58,511 nucleotides of DNA from NCBI GenBank assembly GCA_017415145.1, contig JAFQJE010000017.1:1-58511 (forward strand). Direction: 5' to 3'. The notes beneath the pieces were generated by a model that did no database searches, was not told the DNA's origin, and saw only the letters and a program-made list of their open reading frames with translations. Origin of the DNA: Clostridia bacterium (lineage in GTDB: Bacteria > Bacillota > Clostridia > UBA1381 > UBA9506). This document shows positions 24,898 to 33,051 of the stretch, piece by piece (position 1 is the stretch's first letter; each line of letters begins with the position of its first letter). The position numbers and the translations under genes are program-made.

Positions 24898-25641
24898 TTA
24901 TTCTGCTGTTCTGTCGCAATAAACGCCGAGAGGGTAGTAAGGTAACATATTCTCTCTTAACCAGTTCATAGCCTCAACAGGAGACATACCCCAGTTTGTA
25001 GGACAGGTTGAAACAACCTCGACTAATGAAAAGCCTTTGCCTGCAAGCTGTGTTTCAAAAGCCTTCTTAATAGCTTTTTTTGCCTGTCTGATGTGGGGAA
25101 CTGTATCAATTGTAACACGCTCAATATATGCAGCACCCGATGTTGTAGAGAGCATCTCGCTGACACGGATAGGATGCCCCTGTGTTTTTGTGTCACGTCC
25201 GTAGGGAGAGGTTTGTGTAACCTGACCAGGAAGTGTGGTAGGAGCCATCTGACCTCCTGTCATACCGTAGATTGCGTTATTGATAAAGATAATTGTGATG
25301 TTTTCGCCTCTTGCTGCTGCGTGAACAGTTTCGGCGGTACCGATAGCAGCCAAGTCTCCGTCGCCCTGATAGGTAAATACAACCTTGTCAGGATGAACTC
25401 TCTTGATACCTGTAGCAACTGCAGGCGCTCTGCCGTGAGCAGCCTCCTGTACGTCACAGTTAAAGTAATTGTAAGCAAAAACTGCGCAACCAACAGGTGC
25501 AACACCGATTGTTGTGCCCTCGATACCTAATTCATCTATAACTTCTGCAACTAATCTGTGCACAATACCGTGACCGCAACCGGGGCAGTAGTGCAGAGGA
25601 ACGTCGCAGAGTGCGTGTGGTCTTTTAAATACCTGTTCCAT
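24898..25641 (-). CDS. 2-oxoacid:ferredoxin oxidoreductase, beta (TPP-binding) subunit
   Basis: This 247-residue subunit binds thiamine pyrophosphate. [15 protein letters not shown] opens the domain, and [17 protein letters not shown] with [11 protein letters not shown] forms the TPP/Mg site. It cleaves a 2-oxoacid to acyl-CoA, passing electrons to ferredoxin. The sequence best fits the 2-oxoglutarate/2-oxoisovalerate (Kor/Vor) branch, but the substrate cannot be fixed. It overlaps the alpha gene by one base (TAATG). A terminator follows at once, so no gamma subunit gene is next. Confidence 0.93.
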   Translation of the reverse strand: MEQVFKRPHALCDVPLHYCPGCGHGIVHRLVAEVIDELGIEGTTIGVAPVGCAVFAYNYFNCDVQEAAHGRAPAVATGIKRVHPDKVVFTYQGDGDLAAIGTAETVHAAARGENITIIFINNAIYGMTGGQMAPTTLPGQVTQTSPYGRDTKTQGHPIRVSEMLSTTSGAAYIERVTIDTVPHIRQAKKAIKKAFETQLAGKGFSLVEVVSTCPTNWGMSPVEAMNWLRENMLPYYPLGVYCDRTAE

Positions 25642-26708
25642 TATTTGTCACCCCCGATTATTTTCTTTACCTCGTCGATAATTTCGTTGGGGTAAGGGAT
25701 ATTGCCGCCTGTTCTACCATAGAAGTAAACAGGAATTGTGCCGTTAACGGCGAGTTTTACGTCTTCTATCATCTGTCCCATACTCATTTCAACACTCATG
25801 ATGCCTTTTGCATTCTTTGTGTGTTCAAGATAAGCCTCACTGGGGAACGGCCAGAGTGTGATAGGACGGATTAAACCTGCTTTTATGCCCTGAGCACGGA
25901 GCTCATCAACCGCGTTTTTACAAATACGTGCAACTGAGCCGTAAGCAGTTAATACAAACTCTGCGTCATCTGTTTTGTACGCTTCGTATTTTTTCTCTGT
26001 AGCTTCGATTTGTGCGTACTTTTCGTATCTTTCAAGTACAATTTTTTCCAAAACGTTAGGCTCGATGTAGAGTGAGTTAATAACGTTGTGCTCACGCTTC
26101 ATCTCGGTGCCTGTGGTTGCCCAAGTTTTTTCAGGAACGCATCTTCCTGATTCTTTCTTTTCAAACACAACGGGCTCCATCATCTGTCCCAGCATACCGT
26201 CGCCTAAAATCATAACAGGCATTCTGTAGATGTCAGCCATATCAAAAGCGTCGGCTGTCATATCTACGATTTCATGTACTGAAGAAGGAGCAAGTACAAT
26301 TACACGGTAGTCGCCGTGACCATGTCCCTTTGTAGCCTGGAAGTAGTCACACTGTGAGGGCTGAATGCCGCCTAAGCCCGGGCCCGCACGTACGATATTA
26401 ATAACAACGCAGGGGAGGTCAGCACCTGCCATGTATGAAAGTGCCTCAGCCTTTAAGCTGATACCGGGAGATGATGAAGAGGTCATAACTCTTGCGCCCG
26501 CGCCTGCAGCACCATAAACCATATTTGCCGCAGAAACTTCACTTTCTGCCTGTAAAAACACGCCCCCGATTTTAGGCATACGCTTTGCCATATAGGCACT
26601 TATTTCTGTCTGGGGAGTGATTGGGTATCCGAAAAAGTAGCGACATCCTGCCATAATAGCAGCCTCGGCAATGGCTTCATTACCTTTTACAAGAACCTTT
26701 TCTGCCAT
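25641..26708 (-). CDS. 2-oxoacid:ferredoxin oxidoreductase, alpha subunit
   Basis: This 355-residue subunit contains the pyrimidine-binding half of the TPP site: [28 protein letters not shown] at the N-terminus, [19 protein letters not shown], and a C-terminal transketolase-like domain ([20 protein letters not shown]). The single-chain layout without a fused gamma domain is that of KorA/VorB. It lies behind the ferredoxin gene by 30 bases and overlaps the beta gene by one base. Confidence 0.93.
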   Translation of the reverse strand: MAEKVLVKGNEAIAEAAIMAGCRYFFGYPITPQTEISAYMAKRMPKIGGVFLQAESEVSAANMVYGAAGAGARVMTSSSSPGISLKAEALSYMAGADLPCVVINIVRAGPGLGGIQPSQCDYFQATKGHGHGDYRVIVLAPSSVHEIVDMTADAFDMADIYRMPVMILGDGMLGQMMEPVVFEKKESGRCVPEKTWATTGTEMKREHNVINSLYIEPNVLEKIVLERYEKYAQIEATEKKYEAYKTDDAEFVLTAYGSVARICKNAVDELRAQGIKAGLIRPITLWPFPSEAYLEHTKNAKGIMSVEMSMGQMIEDVKLAVNGTIPVYFYGRTGGNIPYPNEIIDEVKKIIGGDK

Positions 26709-26738
26709 ATTTATTCAATCCTTTCGTCAAATTGTTAC

Positions 26739-26942
26739 TTATTTATACACTTCAATTGCACAGTCGGGGCACATTGTAGCACACATTGCACAGCCTATGC
26801 AATCGTCAGGGTTTAGAACAGCTGCAGGCTTGTAGCCTTTTGCATTCAATGTGTCAGATTCGCCCAAAACCTTCTTGGGGCAAGCACCAACGCATAAATA
26901 GCAGCCTTTGCATACGTTTTCTAAAATAACTACTTTTGCCAT
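26739..26942 (-). CDS. 2[4Fe-4S] ferredoxin subunit of the oxidoreductase
   Basis: This 67-residue protein has two complete CxxCxxCxxxCP motifs, CKGCYLCVGACP and CIGCAMCATMCP, joined by a linker with a KGY-PAAV pattern common in Kor/Vor delta subunits. It relays electrons from the TPP site to free ferredoxin. It is the second gene of the operon. Confidence 0.94.
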   Translation of the reverse strand: MAKVVILENVCKGCYLCVGACPKKVLGESDTLNAKGYKPAAVLNPDDCIGCAMCATMCPDCAIEVYK

Positions 26943-26962
26943 GATAAAAATTCCTTTCTGCT

Positions 26963-27616
26963 TTATATTTTTAAAAGCTTTCTCTCAATTTTGAAGAGCT
27001 TATTATTTACTTCTTCTGAAAAGTTTTCATCTATTGCCGAAACAACATACTTTATGGGGATATTGAGATGCTTTGATACTTCTTTTACAATTTTGTAGCC
27101 TTCTTCAATAATTTCCTTTGTCGTTTCATCGGAAATATTGGTGTCGGCTATTAAGTCTGTAACCGAAAGCCTTGATGACAACTCAATATTTTCCTTCATT
27201 TCAATTATTTCTTCTATAGTACCCGACAGGGGACGACGAGTGTTTACAACAAGACTGACACTGACGTCGGCATCGTCAAAGAATCTTTTATATCGCCCAA
27301 GAGCGATAGCGCCGTCGTCGTCACCGCCTACGTCTATGACGATAGCAGCATCGTCTACATTGAAAATCCTCATAACATCAGGGGGTAGTGCGGGAATATC
27401 CACATTTGTACCTGCATAGTCAGGAGCAATGACGGTTATGCCGCTTGACTCCAAAAGACTTCGTGCGTCGTTTGAACGAAAATATGGATTAACAATGTCT
27501 AAGTCCACCAAAAAAACCTTGTCATAAGTCTTCTTTAAATGTAGAGCATAATTTACGGAGTACTCCGTTTTACCGCTGCCATAGTGGCCTACGGTAATGT
27601 ATATTTTGCTGTTCAT
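26963..27616 (-). CDS. P-loop ATP-binding protein leading the oxidoreductase operon
   Basis: This 217-residue protein belongs to the SIMIBI-type ATPases, with GHYGSGKTEYS (Walker A, about 9-19), VDLDIVNPYFRS and IVIDVGGDDDG as Walker B-like segment. Function is not known. Similar genes are often found just before Kor/Vor-type oxidoreductase genes in Clostridia, from which an assembly or regulatory role has been guessed. It starts the four-gene minus-strand operon 20 bases before the ferredoxin gene. Confidence 0.75.
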   Translation of the reverse strand: MNSKIYITVGHYGSGKTEYSVNYALHLKKTYDKVFLVDLDIVNPYFRSNDARSLLESSGITVIAPDYAGTNVDIPALPPDVMRIFNVDDAAIVIDVGGDDDGAIALGRYKRFFDDADVSVSLVVNTRRPLSGTIEEIIEMKENIELSSRLSVTDLIADTNISDETTKEIIEEGYKIVKEVSKHLNIPIKYVVSAIDENFSEEVNNKLFKIERKLLKI

Positions 27617-27652
27617 AATAAATCCACCAAATTATCCAATTTATCAAATTAC

Positions 27653-27681
27653 AGTATAGCACATTTTTTTGGTTATGTACA
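27653..27681 (-). promoter_or_regulatory. Promoter of the oxidoreductase operon
   Basis: On the minus strand TGTACA (27676-27681) and TATACT (27653-27658) are separated by 17 bp, about 40 bases before the first gene. Confidence 0.55.
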
Positions 27682-27743
27682 GTATTTTTGACAAAAAAAC
27701 CGGAATTGTTATAAAAATTTAACTTTATTTGCTTTTGTACGTC

Positions 27744-27772
27744 TTGAAATGAGATTTTCTTTATGCTACAAT
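27744..27772 (+). promoter_or_regulatory. Sigma-A promoter of the transglycosylase gene
   Basis: TTGAAA (27744-27749) and TACAAT (27767-27772) are separated by 17 bp. Confidence 0.7.
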
Positions 27773-27804
27773 AAAAATATAGAGAAAAATGTTAGGTGAA
27801 TTTT

Positions 27805-28506
27805 ATGAAAAAACTCATAAAAAGACTGATTGGTTTAATAATTTTTGCAAGTCTTTGTGTAGGCGGATTTTATACTGCTATGGGGTACGGAATGTATCGT
27901 GCAAAGGTGGCTGAGCAGTCAATCGAAGACAGAATTGAAAGAGTGAGAGCAGATGCAAATTACACTCAACTTGCAGACGTTCCTGAAATTTTTATAGATG
28001 CCATAATTTCTGTTGAGGACAGCAGATTCTACAAGCATTCGGGGGTTGATATTGTAGCACTAACGCGCGCCATGACTGCAAACATCCGCCAAAAGGAATT
28101 TGTTCAGGGTGGTTCTACAATTTCTCAGCAGTTTGCAAAAAACCTACTTTTTTCTCATGACCAGAATCTGTCACGTAAGATTGCCGAGCTTTTCGCTACT
28201 AATTATATTGAAAAGAATTACGAAAAAGACGAAATCCTGGAAGCTTATATAAATGTGATTTATTATGGTGACGGTTATTACAATATACGCGAGGCAAGCA
28301 TGGGATACTTTGGTGTCGAACCAAATGACTTAACACCTTATCAGGCAACAATGCTTGCAGGGATTCCAAATGCACCATCGGTTTATGCACCTACAAAAAA
28401 TTTAGACCTTGCCCAAAAGCGTCAGGACAAGGTTTTAGACAGAATGGTAGAGAGTGGTGCAATAACACAGGATGAAATGAATGAGATATTAAAGGATAGG
28501 AGATAA
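27805..28506 (+). CDS. Monofunctional peptidoglycan transglycosylase (GT51)
   Basis: This 233-residue protein has an N-terminal membrane anchor (about 5-25) and a single GT51 domain: VEDSRFYKHSG with the catalytic Glu, GGSTISQQFAKNL, RKIAELFAT and KDEILEAYINVIYYG. No transpeptidase domain follows, so it extends glycan strands only (MtgA/SgtB type). The ATG at 27805 is chosen over a GTG nine bases earlier that lies within the ribosome binding site. The next gene starts two bases after the stop. Confidence 0.92.
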   Translation: MKKLIKRLIGLIIFASLCVGGFYTAMGYGMYRAKVAEQSIEDRIERVRADANYTQLADVPEIFIDAIISVEDSRFYKHSGVDIVALTRAMTANIRQKEFVQGGSTISQQFAKNLLFSHDQNLSRKIAELFATNYIEKNYEKDEILEAYINVIYYGDGYYNIREASMGYFGVEPNDLTPYQATMLAGIPNAPSVYAPTKNLDLAQKRQDKVLDRMVESGAITQDEMNEILKDRR

Positions 28507-28508
28507 AT

Positions 28509-29300
28509 ATGAAAAGGCTTGGAGGCGTATTGCTTACAATAATAATGATAATAAGTATGGGGAGCGTGGTATGTGCTGAGGACGCATATATGGGCTTTTC
28601 TGTTTCGGATGGCTGGTATGTTTTTTCTTATGATATGAAGGATGCCGAGCTTTTAAAAAGTCTTGATTTGACCACATCTGAGGTGAATGAAATACTGGAT
28701 AATTCAGGCTGCAGATATATTCTTTCAAATCCCGCCAAAGACTGTGAAATTTACGTGAAAATAAATGAAAATGATTTGTCTTATGAGCTTTACAATCTGG
28801 CAGAACAAACAAATGAGTATCTAGTGGAAAATCTCAGAAAAATCCTGTATGACGGGTTTACCATGAAGGGTTTAAACTACAATGATGCAGGAGTTGTCGT
28901 CTCCGACTATCCTCAGATGAAGTTTGTAACTGTTCCTGGCAGTACATTTTATGATGACAAAAAGCACGGGATTGTGTTTGGTGGAACTGTGGTAAACGGC
29001 TCGGCTATCGGGTTTACTATGTATCTTGAGAGTGAGGAAGCACGTGATGAAGACATCGCTGCAATGCAGGAGGTTGCGTCTACTGTCACATTTACAGCAA
29101 TAAAAGATAAGGCAGAAGACAGCCCTCAGGCGATAATTGAAGAAGAGTCCCAAAACGCATTGGAGTTTATGGTTGGTGGCTTTGGTGCAATTGTACTGAT
29201 TGTTTTTTGCGTGTTAATGATAGAAAAAATTAGACACAAGGATAAAGAGGAAACTGAACAAGTTGATGAAGAAAAGAAAGAAAAAGAAGAGAGTGTCTGA
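28509..29300 (+). CDS. Secreted, membrane-anchored protein of unknown function
   Basis: This 263-residue protein has a signal peptide (about 1-22, cleavage after VCA is likely), an extracytoplasmic domain of about 190 residues, a C-terminal membrane helix (about 218-240) and a Lys/Glu-rich tail. I recognise no family. The start MGFSVSDGWYVFSYDM and the later MKFVTVPGSTFYDD segment are distinctive. It is cotranscribed with the monofunctional transglycosylase, two bases apart, so a role at the cell wall is a reasonable guess. Confidence 0.75.
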   Translation: MKRLGGVLLTIIMIISMGSVVCAEDAYMGFSVSDGWYVFSYDMKDAELLKSLDLTTSEVNEILDNSGCRYILSNPAKDCEIYVKINENDLSYELYNLAEQTNEYLVENLRKILYDGFTMKGLNYNDAGVVVSDYPQMKFVTVPGSTFYDDKKHGIVFGGTVVNGSAIGFTMYLESEEARDEDIAAMQEVASTVTFTAIKDKAEDSPQAIIEEESQNALEFMVGGFGAIVLIVFCVLMIEKIRHKDKEETEQVDEEKKEKEESV

Positions 29301-29314
29301 AGGCTCTCTCTTTT
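29287..29314 (+). terminator. Terminator overlapping the end of the 28509 gene
   Basis: AAGAGAG (29287-29293) pairs with CTCTCTT-like bases at 29304 onward and is followed by TTTT. The stem begins inside the last codons. Confidence 0.6.
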
Positions 29315-29330
29315 GCTTTGTGTGCCCTGA

Positions 29331-29480
29331 GGGATGATGCATTGCTTTCGCAAGTCATCCCTGCTCGTCGAACAAGCCTTGAGGGATTCGCCTCGTTGCG
29401 ACGAGGCCTGTCGCGGCTCTGACTGCCACTGGCAGTCATTCACTACCGCTCCTTCGAATCCCTTCTGAATGAATGGCACA
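29331..29480. repeat. Multi-hairpin GC-rich element carrying tRNA-Arg-like sequence
   Basis: Four nested palindromes lie in 150 bp: GGGATGA/TCATCCC (29331-29361, with inner TTGC/GCAA), CCTCGT/ACGAGG (29391-29406), GACTGCCA/TGGCAGTC (29421-29437) and TCATTCA/TGAATGA (29436-29474). GCCTTGAGGGATTCG (29376-29390) is identical to the 3' part of the nearby tRNA-Arg gene (29532-29546). An inverted CGAATCCC occurs at 29455-29462. There is no credible ORF. Confidence 0.55.
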
Positions 29481-29484
29481 AAAA

Positions 29485-29516
29485 ATAAAAGGAGCAACAT
29501 CCTACGATGTCACTCC
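29485..29516 (-). terminator. Terminator of tRNA-Arg
   Basis: On the minus strand GGAGTGACATC and GATGTTGCTCC form an imperfect 11-bp stem (29491-29501 with 29506-29516) followed by TTTTATTTTTT. Confidence 0.8.
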
Positions 29517-29525
29517 ATTTATTTT

Positions 29526-29602
29526 TGGCGCGCCTTGAGGGATTCGAACCCCCGACGCCTCGGTTCGTAGCCGAGTCCTCTATCCAGCTGAGGTAAAGGC
29601 GC
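29526..29602 (-). tRNA. tRNA-Arg (ACG)
   Basis: The minus strand folds as a full tRNA of 77 bases. The acceptor stem pairs GCGCCTT (29596-29602) with AAGGCGC (29530-29536). The anticodon stem CTCGG/CCGAG holds the loop CTACGAA with anticodon ACG, and the T-arm is GGGGGTTCGAATCCCTC. The discriminator is G and CCA is encoded (29526-29528). The A in the wobble position would be deaminated to inosine to read CGU, CGC and CGA. Confidence 0.97.
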
Positions 29603-29697
29603 AAGTGTTTTCTAAAATCAGCAAAACCTATTTTAGCATAAACCTTTTACTTTGTCAACAACTTTTTTACAGTTTCTTTACGTTATCCCTAGTTTTC

Positions 29698-29726
29698 TTG
29701 ACCTTTTTTTGCACTTATGTTATAAT
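29698..29726 (+). promoter_or_regulatory. Sigma-A promoter of the SLH-domain gene
   Basis: TTGACC (29698-29703) and a perfect TATAAT (29721-29726) are separated by 17 bp. Confidence 0.75.
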
Positions 29727-29784
29727 TGGGAAAAGCCTAAAATACAATATTAATACAAGCTATCACAAGAAATGAGGACGGAAT

Positions 29785-30996
29785 ATGATTAAGAAGTTTA
29801 TATATTTATGCTTAGTGGTTGCGCTTTTTGTTAGTATGAACATGTCGGCAATTTCTGTGTCTTCTGCAGGGGATACACAGTTTTCTGATGTAACGTCAAG
29901 CTATTCATGGGCGACAGATGCCATCAATGAACTTGTAAAAAAAGGTGCAATTTCAGGGGTTGACAGCAAGCATTTTGAGCCTGATAGTCCTGTAACAAAG
30001 GAGCAGTTTGCAAAGATGCTTGTGGGTGCTTTGGATATTGAATTACCCGAAGATGCCGAGTCTGTTGAGGGAGAAGAAATTGTTGAGGAAGAAAAGGTAT
30101 CCTACAAAGACATTCCCGAAACGCGTTGGTCATATCCTTATGTGAATGCAGCATCCGAGTTTTTTTATGATGATTCATATGGTTCAGGGGCATTCAATCC
30201 TGAGGAAAACTATACCCGTGAAAAATGTGCATATGCTATTGCGTACGCTTTGGGTTACGGCAGCAAAAATGCAAACCTTTTAGACAGCAAGGTTTTAGAA
30301 GACAATTTTAAAGACGCATCCGACGTGGCACAGCCACTAAAGAGTGCTGTTGCTATGACTGCAGAACGCGGTATTGTAAAGGGTGCTGACGGAAAATTGC
30401 GTCCTAAGGGCGAGGTAACTCGTGCTGAAGCGGCGGTGCTCCTGCACCGTGCAATGGAATATAAAGCCAGAAATTCGCAGAATTTATTTATAACCCAAAC
30501 TCCTATTACAGGAAAAAGCACGGTAACCCTAGAGCAGGCAAAGCGCTGGGCAGAAAAAAAAGGTGCTCATCAAAGGTTCATTGATGCGGCGGAATTTTAC
30601 TGGAAATACGGAGAAGTCACAGGTATAAGACCTGAGGTTTTATATGGACAAGCCGCAAAAGAAACAGGTTTTGGCAAGTACGGCGGTGCTGTTGCGCCCG
30701 AACAGAACAACTGGGCAGGCATAAAGATTAAAAATCCTATCGGAGACCGTCCTGAAGACCACGAAACCTTTGCGACTCCCGAGGATGGAGTTCGTGCGCA
30801 TTTTAATCACATTTCGGTATATATAGGAGGCATTGAGCCTGTGGGTGAGCCTCATGACAGATATTATGTAATAAAGACAGTAGCATGGCGTGGCACAGTA
30901 AAGTATGTGGAGCAGTTAGGTGGTAAATGGGCACCTGATGTTACATATGGATATAACATTGTAGTAAAGATGTTAAGAGGTATGGAAAACGCATAA
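29785..30996 (+). CDS. SLH-domain wall protein with C-terminal glucosaminidase-like domain
   Basis: This 403-residue secreted protein has a signal peptide (about 1-28) and three SLH repeats: about 33-75, 105-160 with an insert, and 175-225. These anchor it to pyruvylated secondary wall polymer. The C-terminal domain (about 255-400) shows GIRPEVLYGQAAKETGFGKYGG, NNWAGIKI and ETFATPEDGVRAHFNHIS, the pattern of glucosaminidase/lysozyme-like domains, with the Glu of AKETGFGKYGG as likely catalytic residue. It probably remodels peptidoglycan at the cell surface. It is monocistronic. Confidence 0.88.
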   Translation: MIKKFIYLCLVVALFVSMNMSAISVSSAGDTQFSDVTSSYSWATDAINELVKKGAISGVDSKHFEPDSPVTKEQFAKMLVGALDIELPEDAESVEGEEIVEEEKVSYKDIPETRWSYPYVNAASEFFYDDSYGSGAFNPEENYTREKCAYAIAYALGYGSKNANLLDSKVLEDNFKDASDVAQPLKSAVAMTAERGIVKGADGKLRPKGEVTRAEAAVLLHRAMEYKARNSQNLFITQTPITGKSTVTLEQAKRWAEKKGAHQRFIDAAEFYWKYGEVTGIRPEVLYGQAAKETGFGKYGGAVAPEQNNWAGIKIKNPIGDRPEDHETFATPEDGVRAHFNHISVYIGGIEPVGEPHDRYYVIKTVAWRGTVKYVEQLGGKWAPDVTYGYNIVVKMLRGMENA

Positions 30997-31001
30997 ATAA
31001 A

Positions 31002-31028
31002 GGACCGCTATGCGGTCTTTTATTTTTT
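31002..31028. terminator. Terminator between the SLH gene and the deacetylase gene
   Basis: GACCGC (31003-31008) and GCGGTC (31012-31017) with a TAT loop are followed by TTTTATTTTTTT. The A-rich left flank lets it serve the minus-strand gene too. Confidence 0.85.
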
Positions 31029-31865
31029 TATTATTTGCTCTACGGATTTTCCGTGGGGTCTGTTGTAACGTTTCAACTTAAAAAGTGATGAGGTTTGAGA
31101 AATTTTATTGATTCCTTCGGTACAGGAAAGACTCATCTTAAAGCCGAGTTTTTTGATTTCCGCCTCAGTCTCACGACACATAAAGCCGAAAGGATATGTG
31201 AAACAATCGGCATGACGACCTGTATAGGTATAGATAAGATTTCTCATTTTTGTTGCGTCTTCGGTAAATATGCGCCTGTGGTGCTCGGTGCTCTCGCCTT
31301 GCATTTTAGCACAACCTTGTCTACCATTAGATACTTTGTGCAGGTCGTATGTGTGATTTCCGATTTCTGTGTGGGGTGATTTCGAAAGTGAGGCAATATC
31401 GTTCCAGTCAAGGTATGCGTAAGCTACTGCTTTATCGGGATGCTCGGTGTAGTCGTTAGTGTAGGAACCAACAACGGAAACCAGCGCTTTCATTTTATAC
31501 TTTTCTAAAAGAGGAACTGCGTATTCAAGATATGAAAGATGCCCGTCGTCAAAGGTAAGCATCACACACTTTTCGGGTAAGGGAGTGCCCTTTTCCTGAT
31601 AGGCAATAAGGTCCCGTGGGAGTATGGCTGTGTACCCCTCTTTTTTTAAGAATTTAAGGTCTTGCTCAAGTTCGTCGGGAGAAATTACAAATTTGCCATG
31701 CTTTTTTGAATCCTTTAAAATGTGATGATACATGATTATCGGAAGTTCGTAATCAAAGTTTTTTTGCTGTGCTATGCAACAAATATAAGACCCTGCATGA
31801 AAAATCCCGAAAAGTATAGCAATGGTCAGTATAAAAACCAGTAGTCTAAGAAAATAACGCTTCAC
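31020..31865 (-). CDS. Polysaccharide deacetylase (NodB-type)
   Basis: This 281-residue protein has an N-terminal membrane anchor (about 4-27) and a CE4 domain: LPIIMYHHI, the metal/catalytic MLTFDDGHLSYLEYAVPLLEKY, EIGNHTYDLH and FTYPFGF. CE4 enzymes remove acetyl groups from peptidoglycan or other glycans outside the membrane. The start is GTG at 31865, chosen for AGAGGTGATTTT directly upstream; a longer reading lacks a site and crosses the promoter region. It is divergent from an M23 peptidase gene with a symmetric promoter region between. Confidence 0.92.
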   Translation of the reverse strand: MKRYFLRLLVFILTIAILFGIFHAGSYICCIAQQKNFDYELPIIMYHHILKDSKKHGKFVISPDELEQDLKFLKKEGYTAILPRDLIAYQEKGTPLPEKCVMLTFDDGHLSYLEYAVPLLEKYKMKALVSVVGSYTNDYTEHPDKAVAYAYLDWNDIASLSKSPHTEIGNHTYDLHKVSNGRQGCAKMQGESTEHHRRIFTEDATKMRNLIYTYTGRHADCFTYPFGFMCRETEAEIKKLGFKMSLSCTEGINKISQTSSLFKLKRYNRPHGKSVEQIIKK

Positions 31866-31883
31866 AAAATCACCTCTTTTTGG

Positions 31884-31921
31884 AATTATATGAATTGACT
31901 GCTTGTCTAAAACATATAATT
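31884..31921. promoter_or_regulatory. Symmetric divergent promoter region
   Basis: The inverted repeat AATTATATG (31884-31892) / CATATAATT (31913-31921) places a TATAAT facing each of the two divergent genes. No -35 fits at 17 bp in either direction (TTGACT at 31895 is only 14 bp from the plus -10). A regulator or an alternative sigma factor may be involved. Confidence 0.45.
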
Positions 31922-31938
31922 TTTTTGAGGTGAGAAAA

Positions 31939-32940
31939 TTGTACAAAAACTTTTACAGATTTTCCTTTTTGTCGGTGGTGCTGTCGGTAATCATTGCATT
32001 AACGGTAACGGTGGCGCCTGCCTACGGACAAAGCGTGTCCGTAGAAAAAGACGGGTATATCAAGTGGGTTGATTTTAATGTTACATATAATGCACTGTCT
32101 GAGTGCTTAAAATATGATATAGATACCTATGGCAAAAAAGAACATGCAAGCTGGATAGATTTGTTGGCAATACTTTCTGCCCGCGGGGGAGGAACTTTTA
32201 AAAACTACAAATCATCTCATTTAGCAAAAATAACATTAGAGCTCAAATCAGGGAAAACAATTGATGCAATAACTAAGGACTTAAAATATTATGATTATTA
32301 TAAGGAAGCATATACTGGTGTTTTGGGGGGCTTTGTAGGAGAGTACGAAATAGAACGAGACGACGGAACCTACGAAAAAAAGTATGGTCTTAAAGCATTT
32401 TCGCCTATTGCCAAGGGATACTCATATTCTCATTTTGACGATTTTGGTGCAAGCCGTTCTTACGGATTTCGCAGAAAGCATCTGGGACACGACATGATGG
32501 GAAGTGTTGGAACGCCTGTAATTGCGGTGGAATCAGGTTATGTTGAATGTGTCGGCTGGAATCAGTACGGTGGGTGGAGAATAGGTATCAGAAGCTTTGA
32601 CAAAAAACGGTATTATTATTACGCACATCTTCGTCGTGACCACCCCTATAACGATATGTACGAAGGAAAAATTGTCACAGCGGGGGATGTTATAGGATAC
32701 CTTGGTATGACGGGCTACAGTACCAAGGAAAATGTGAACAATATAAATACACCTCATCTTCATTGGGGAATGCAACTTATTTTTGATGAGAGTCAAAAGG
32801 ATGCTGTAGCTGAAATATGGATAGATTTGTATGCAATAACAAAGCTTTTGGAGCAAAACCGTTCGGCGGTGGAAAGAAACGATGAAGAAAAGGAATATTA
32901 CAGGAAATACGAGATGTTTGAAAAGGGAATAGAAACCTGA
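31939..32940 (+). CDS. M23-family metallopeptidase
   Basis: This 333-residue protein has an N-terminal membrane anchor or signal (about 8-30) and a C-terminal LytM/M23 domain (about 175-300). The zinc site is visible as HLGHDMMG (HxxxD) and HLHWG (HxH), with GTPVIAVESGYVECVGW between. Such enzymes cut peptidoglycan cross-bridges. The start is TTG at 31939, picked because GAGGTGAG lies 5 bases before it; no ATG is placed as well. It is divergent from the polysaccharide deacetylase, another wall-modifying enzyme. Confidence 0.88.
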   Translation: MYKNFYRFSFLSVVLSVIIALTVTVAPAYGQSVSVEKDGYIKWVDFNVTYNALSECLKYDIDTYGKKEHASWIDLLAILSARGGGTFKNYKSSHLAKITLELKSGKTIDAITKDLKYYDYYKEAYTGVLGGFVGEYEIERDDGTYEKKYGLKAFSPIAKGYSYSHFDDFGASRSYGFRRKHLGHDMMGSVGTPVIAVESGYVECVGWNQYGGWRIGIRSFDKKRYYYYAHLRRDHPYNDMYEGKIVTAGDVIGYLGMTGYSTKENVNNINTPHLHWGMQLIFDESQKDAVAEIWIDLYAITKLLEQNRSAVERNDEEKEYYRKYEMFEKGIET

Positions 32941-32970
32941 AAAAACACGAGGGAAATCCTCGTGTTTTTT
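32940..32970 (+). terminator. Terminator of the M23 gene
   Basis: The stem AAAAAACACGAGG / CCTCGTGTTTTTT (32940-32952 and 32958-32970) has the loop GAAAT. It begins at the stop codon. Confidence 0.9.
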
Positions 32971-32980
32971 CATTTTTTTG

Positions 32981-33009
32981 TTGCAACTCTTGAAAAGATG
33001 TGTTAAAAT
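32981..33009 (+). promoter_or_regulatory. Sigma-A promoter of mnmG
   Basis: TTGCAA (32981-32986) and TAAAAT (33004-33009) are separated by 17 bp, just behind the preceding terminator. Confidence 0.6.
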
Positions 33010-33051
33010 AATATAAATTAGTATAAATAGGACAATTTTGGGGAGATTTCC

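Noticed and set aside
29376-29546. Integrated element between two tRNA-Arg 3' ends
   Set aside because: Only about 150 bp lie between the copies and no integrase or cargo is present; at most an old scar.
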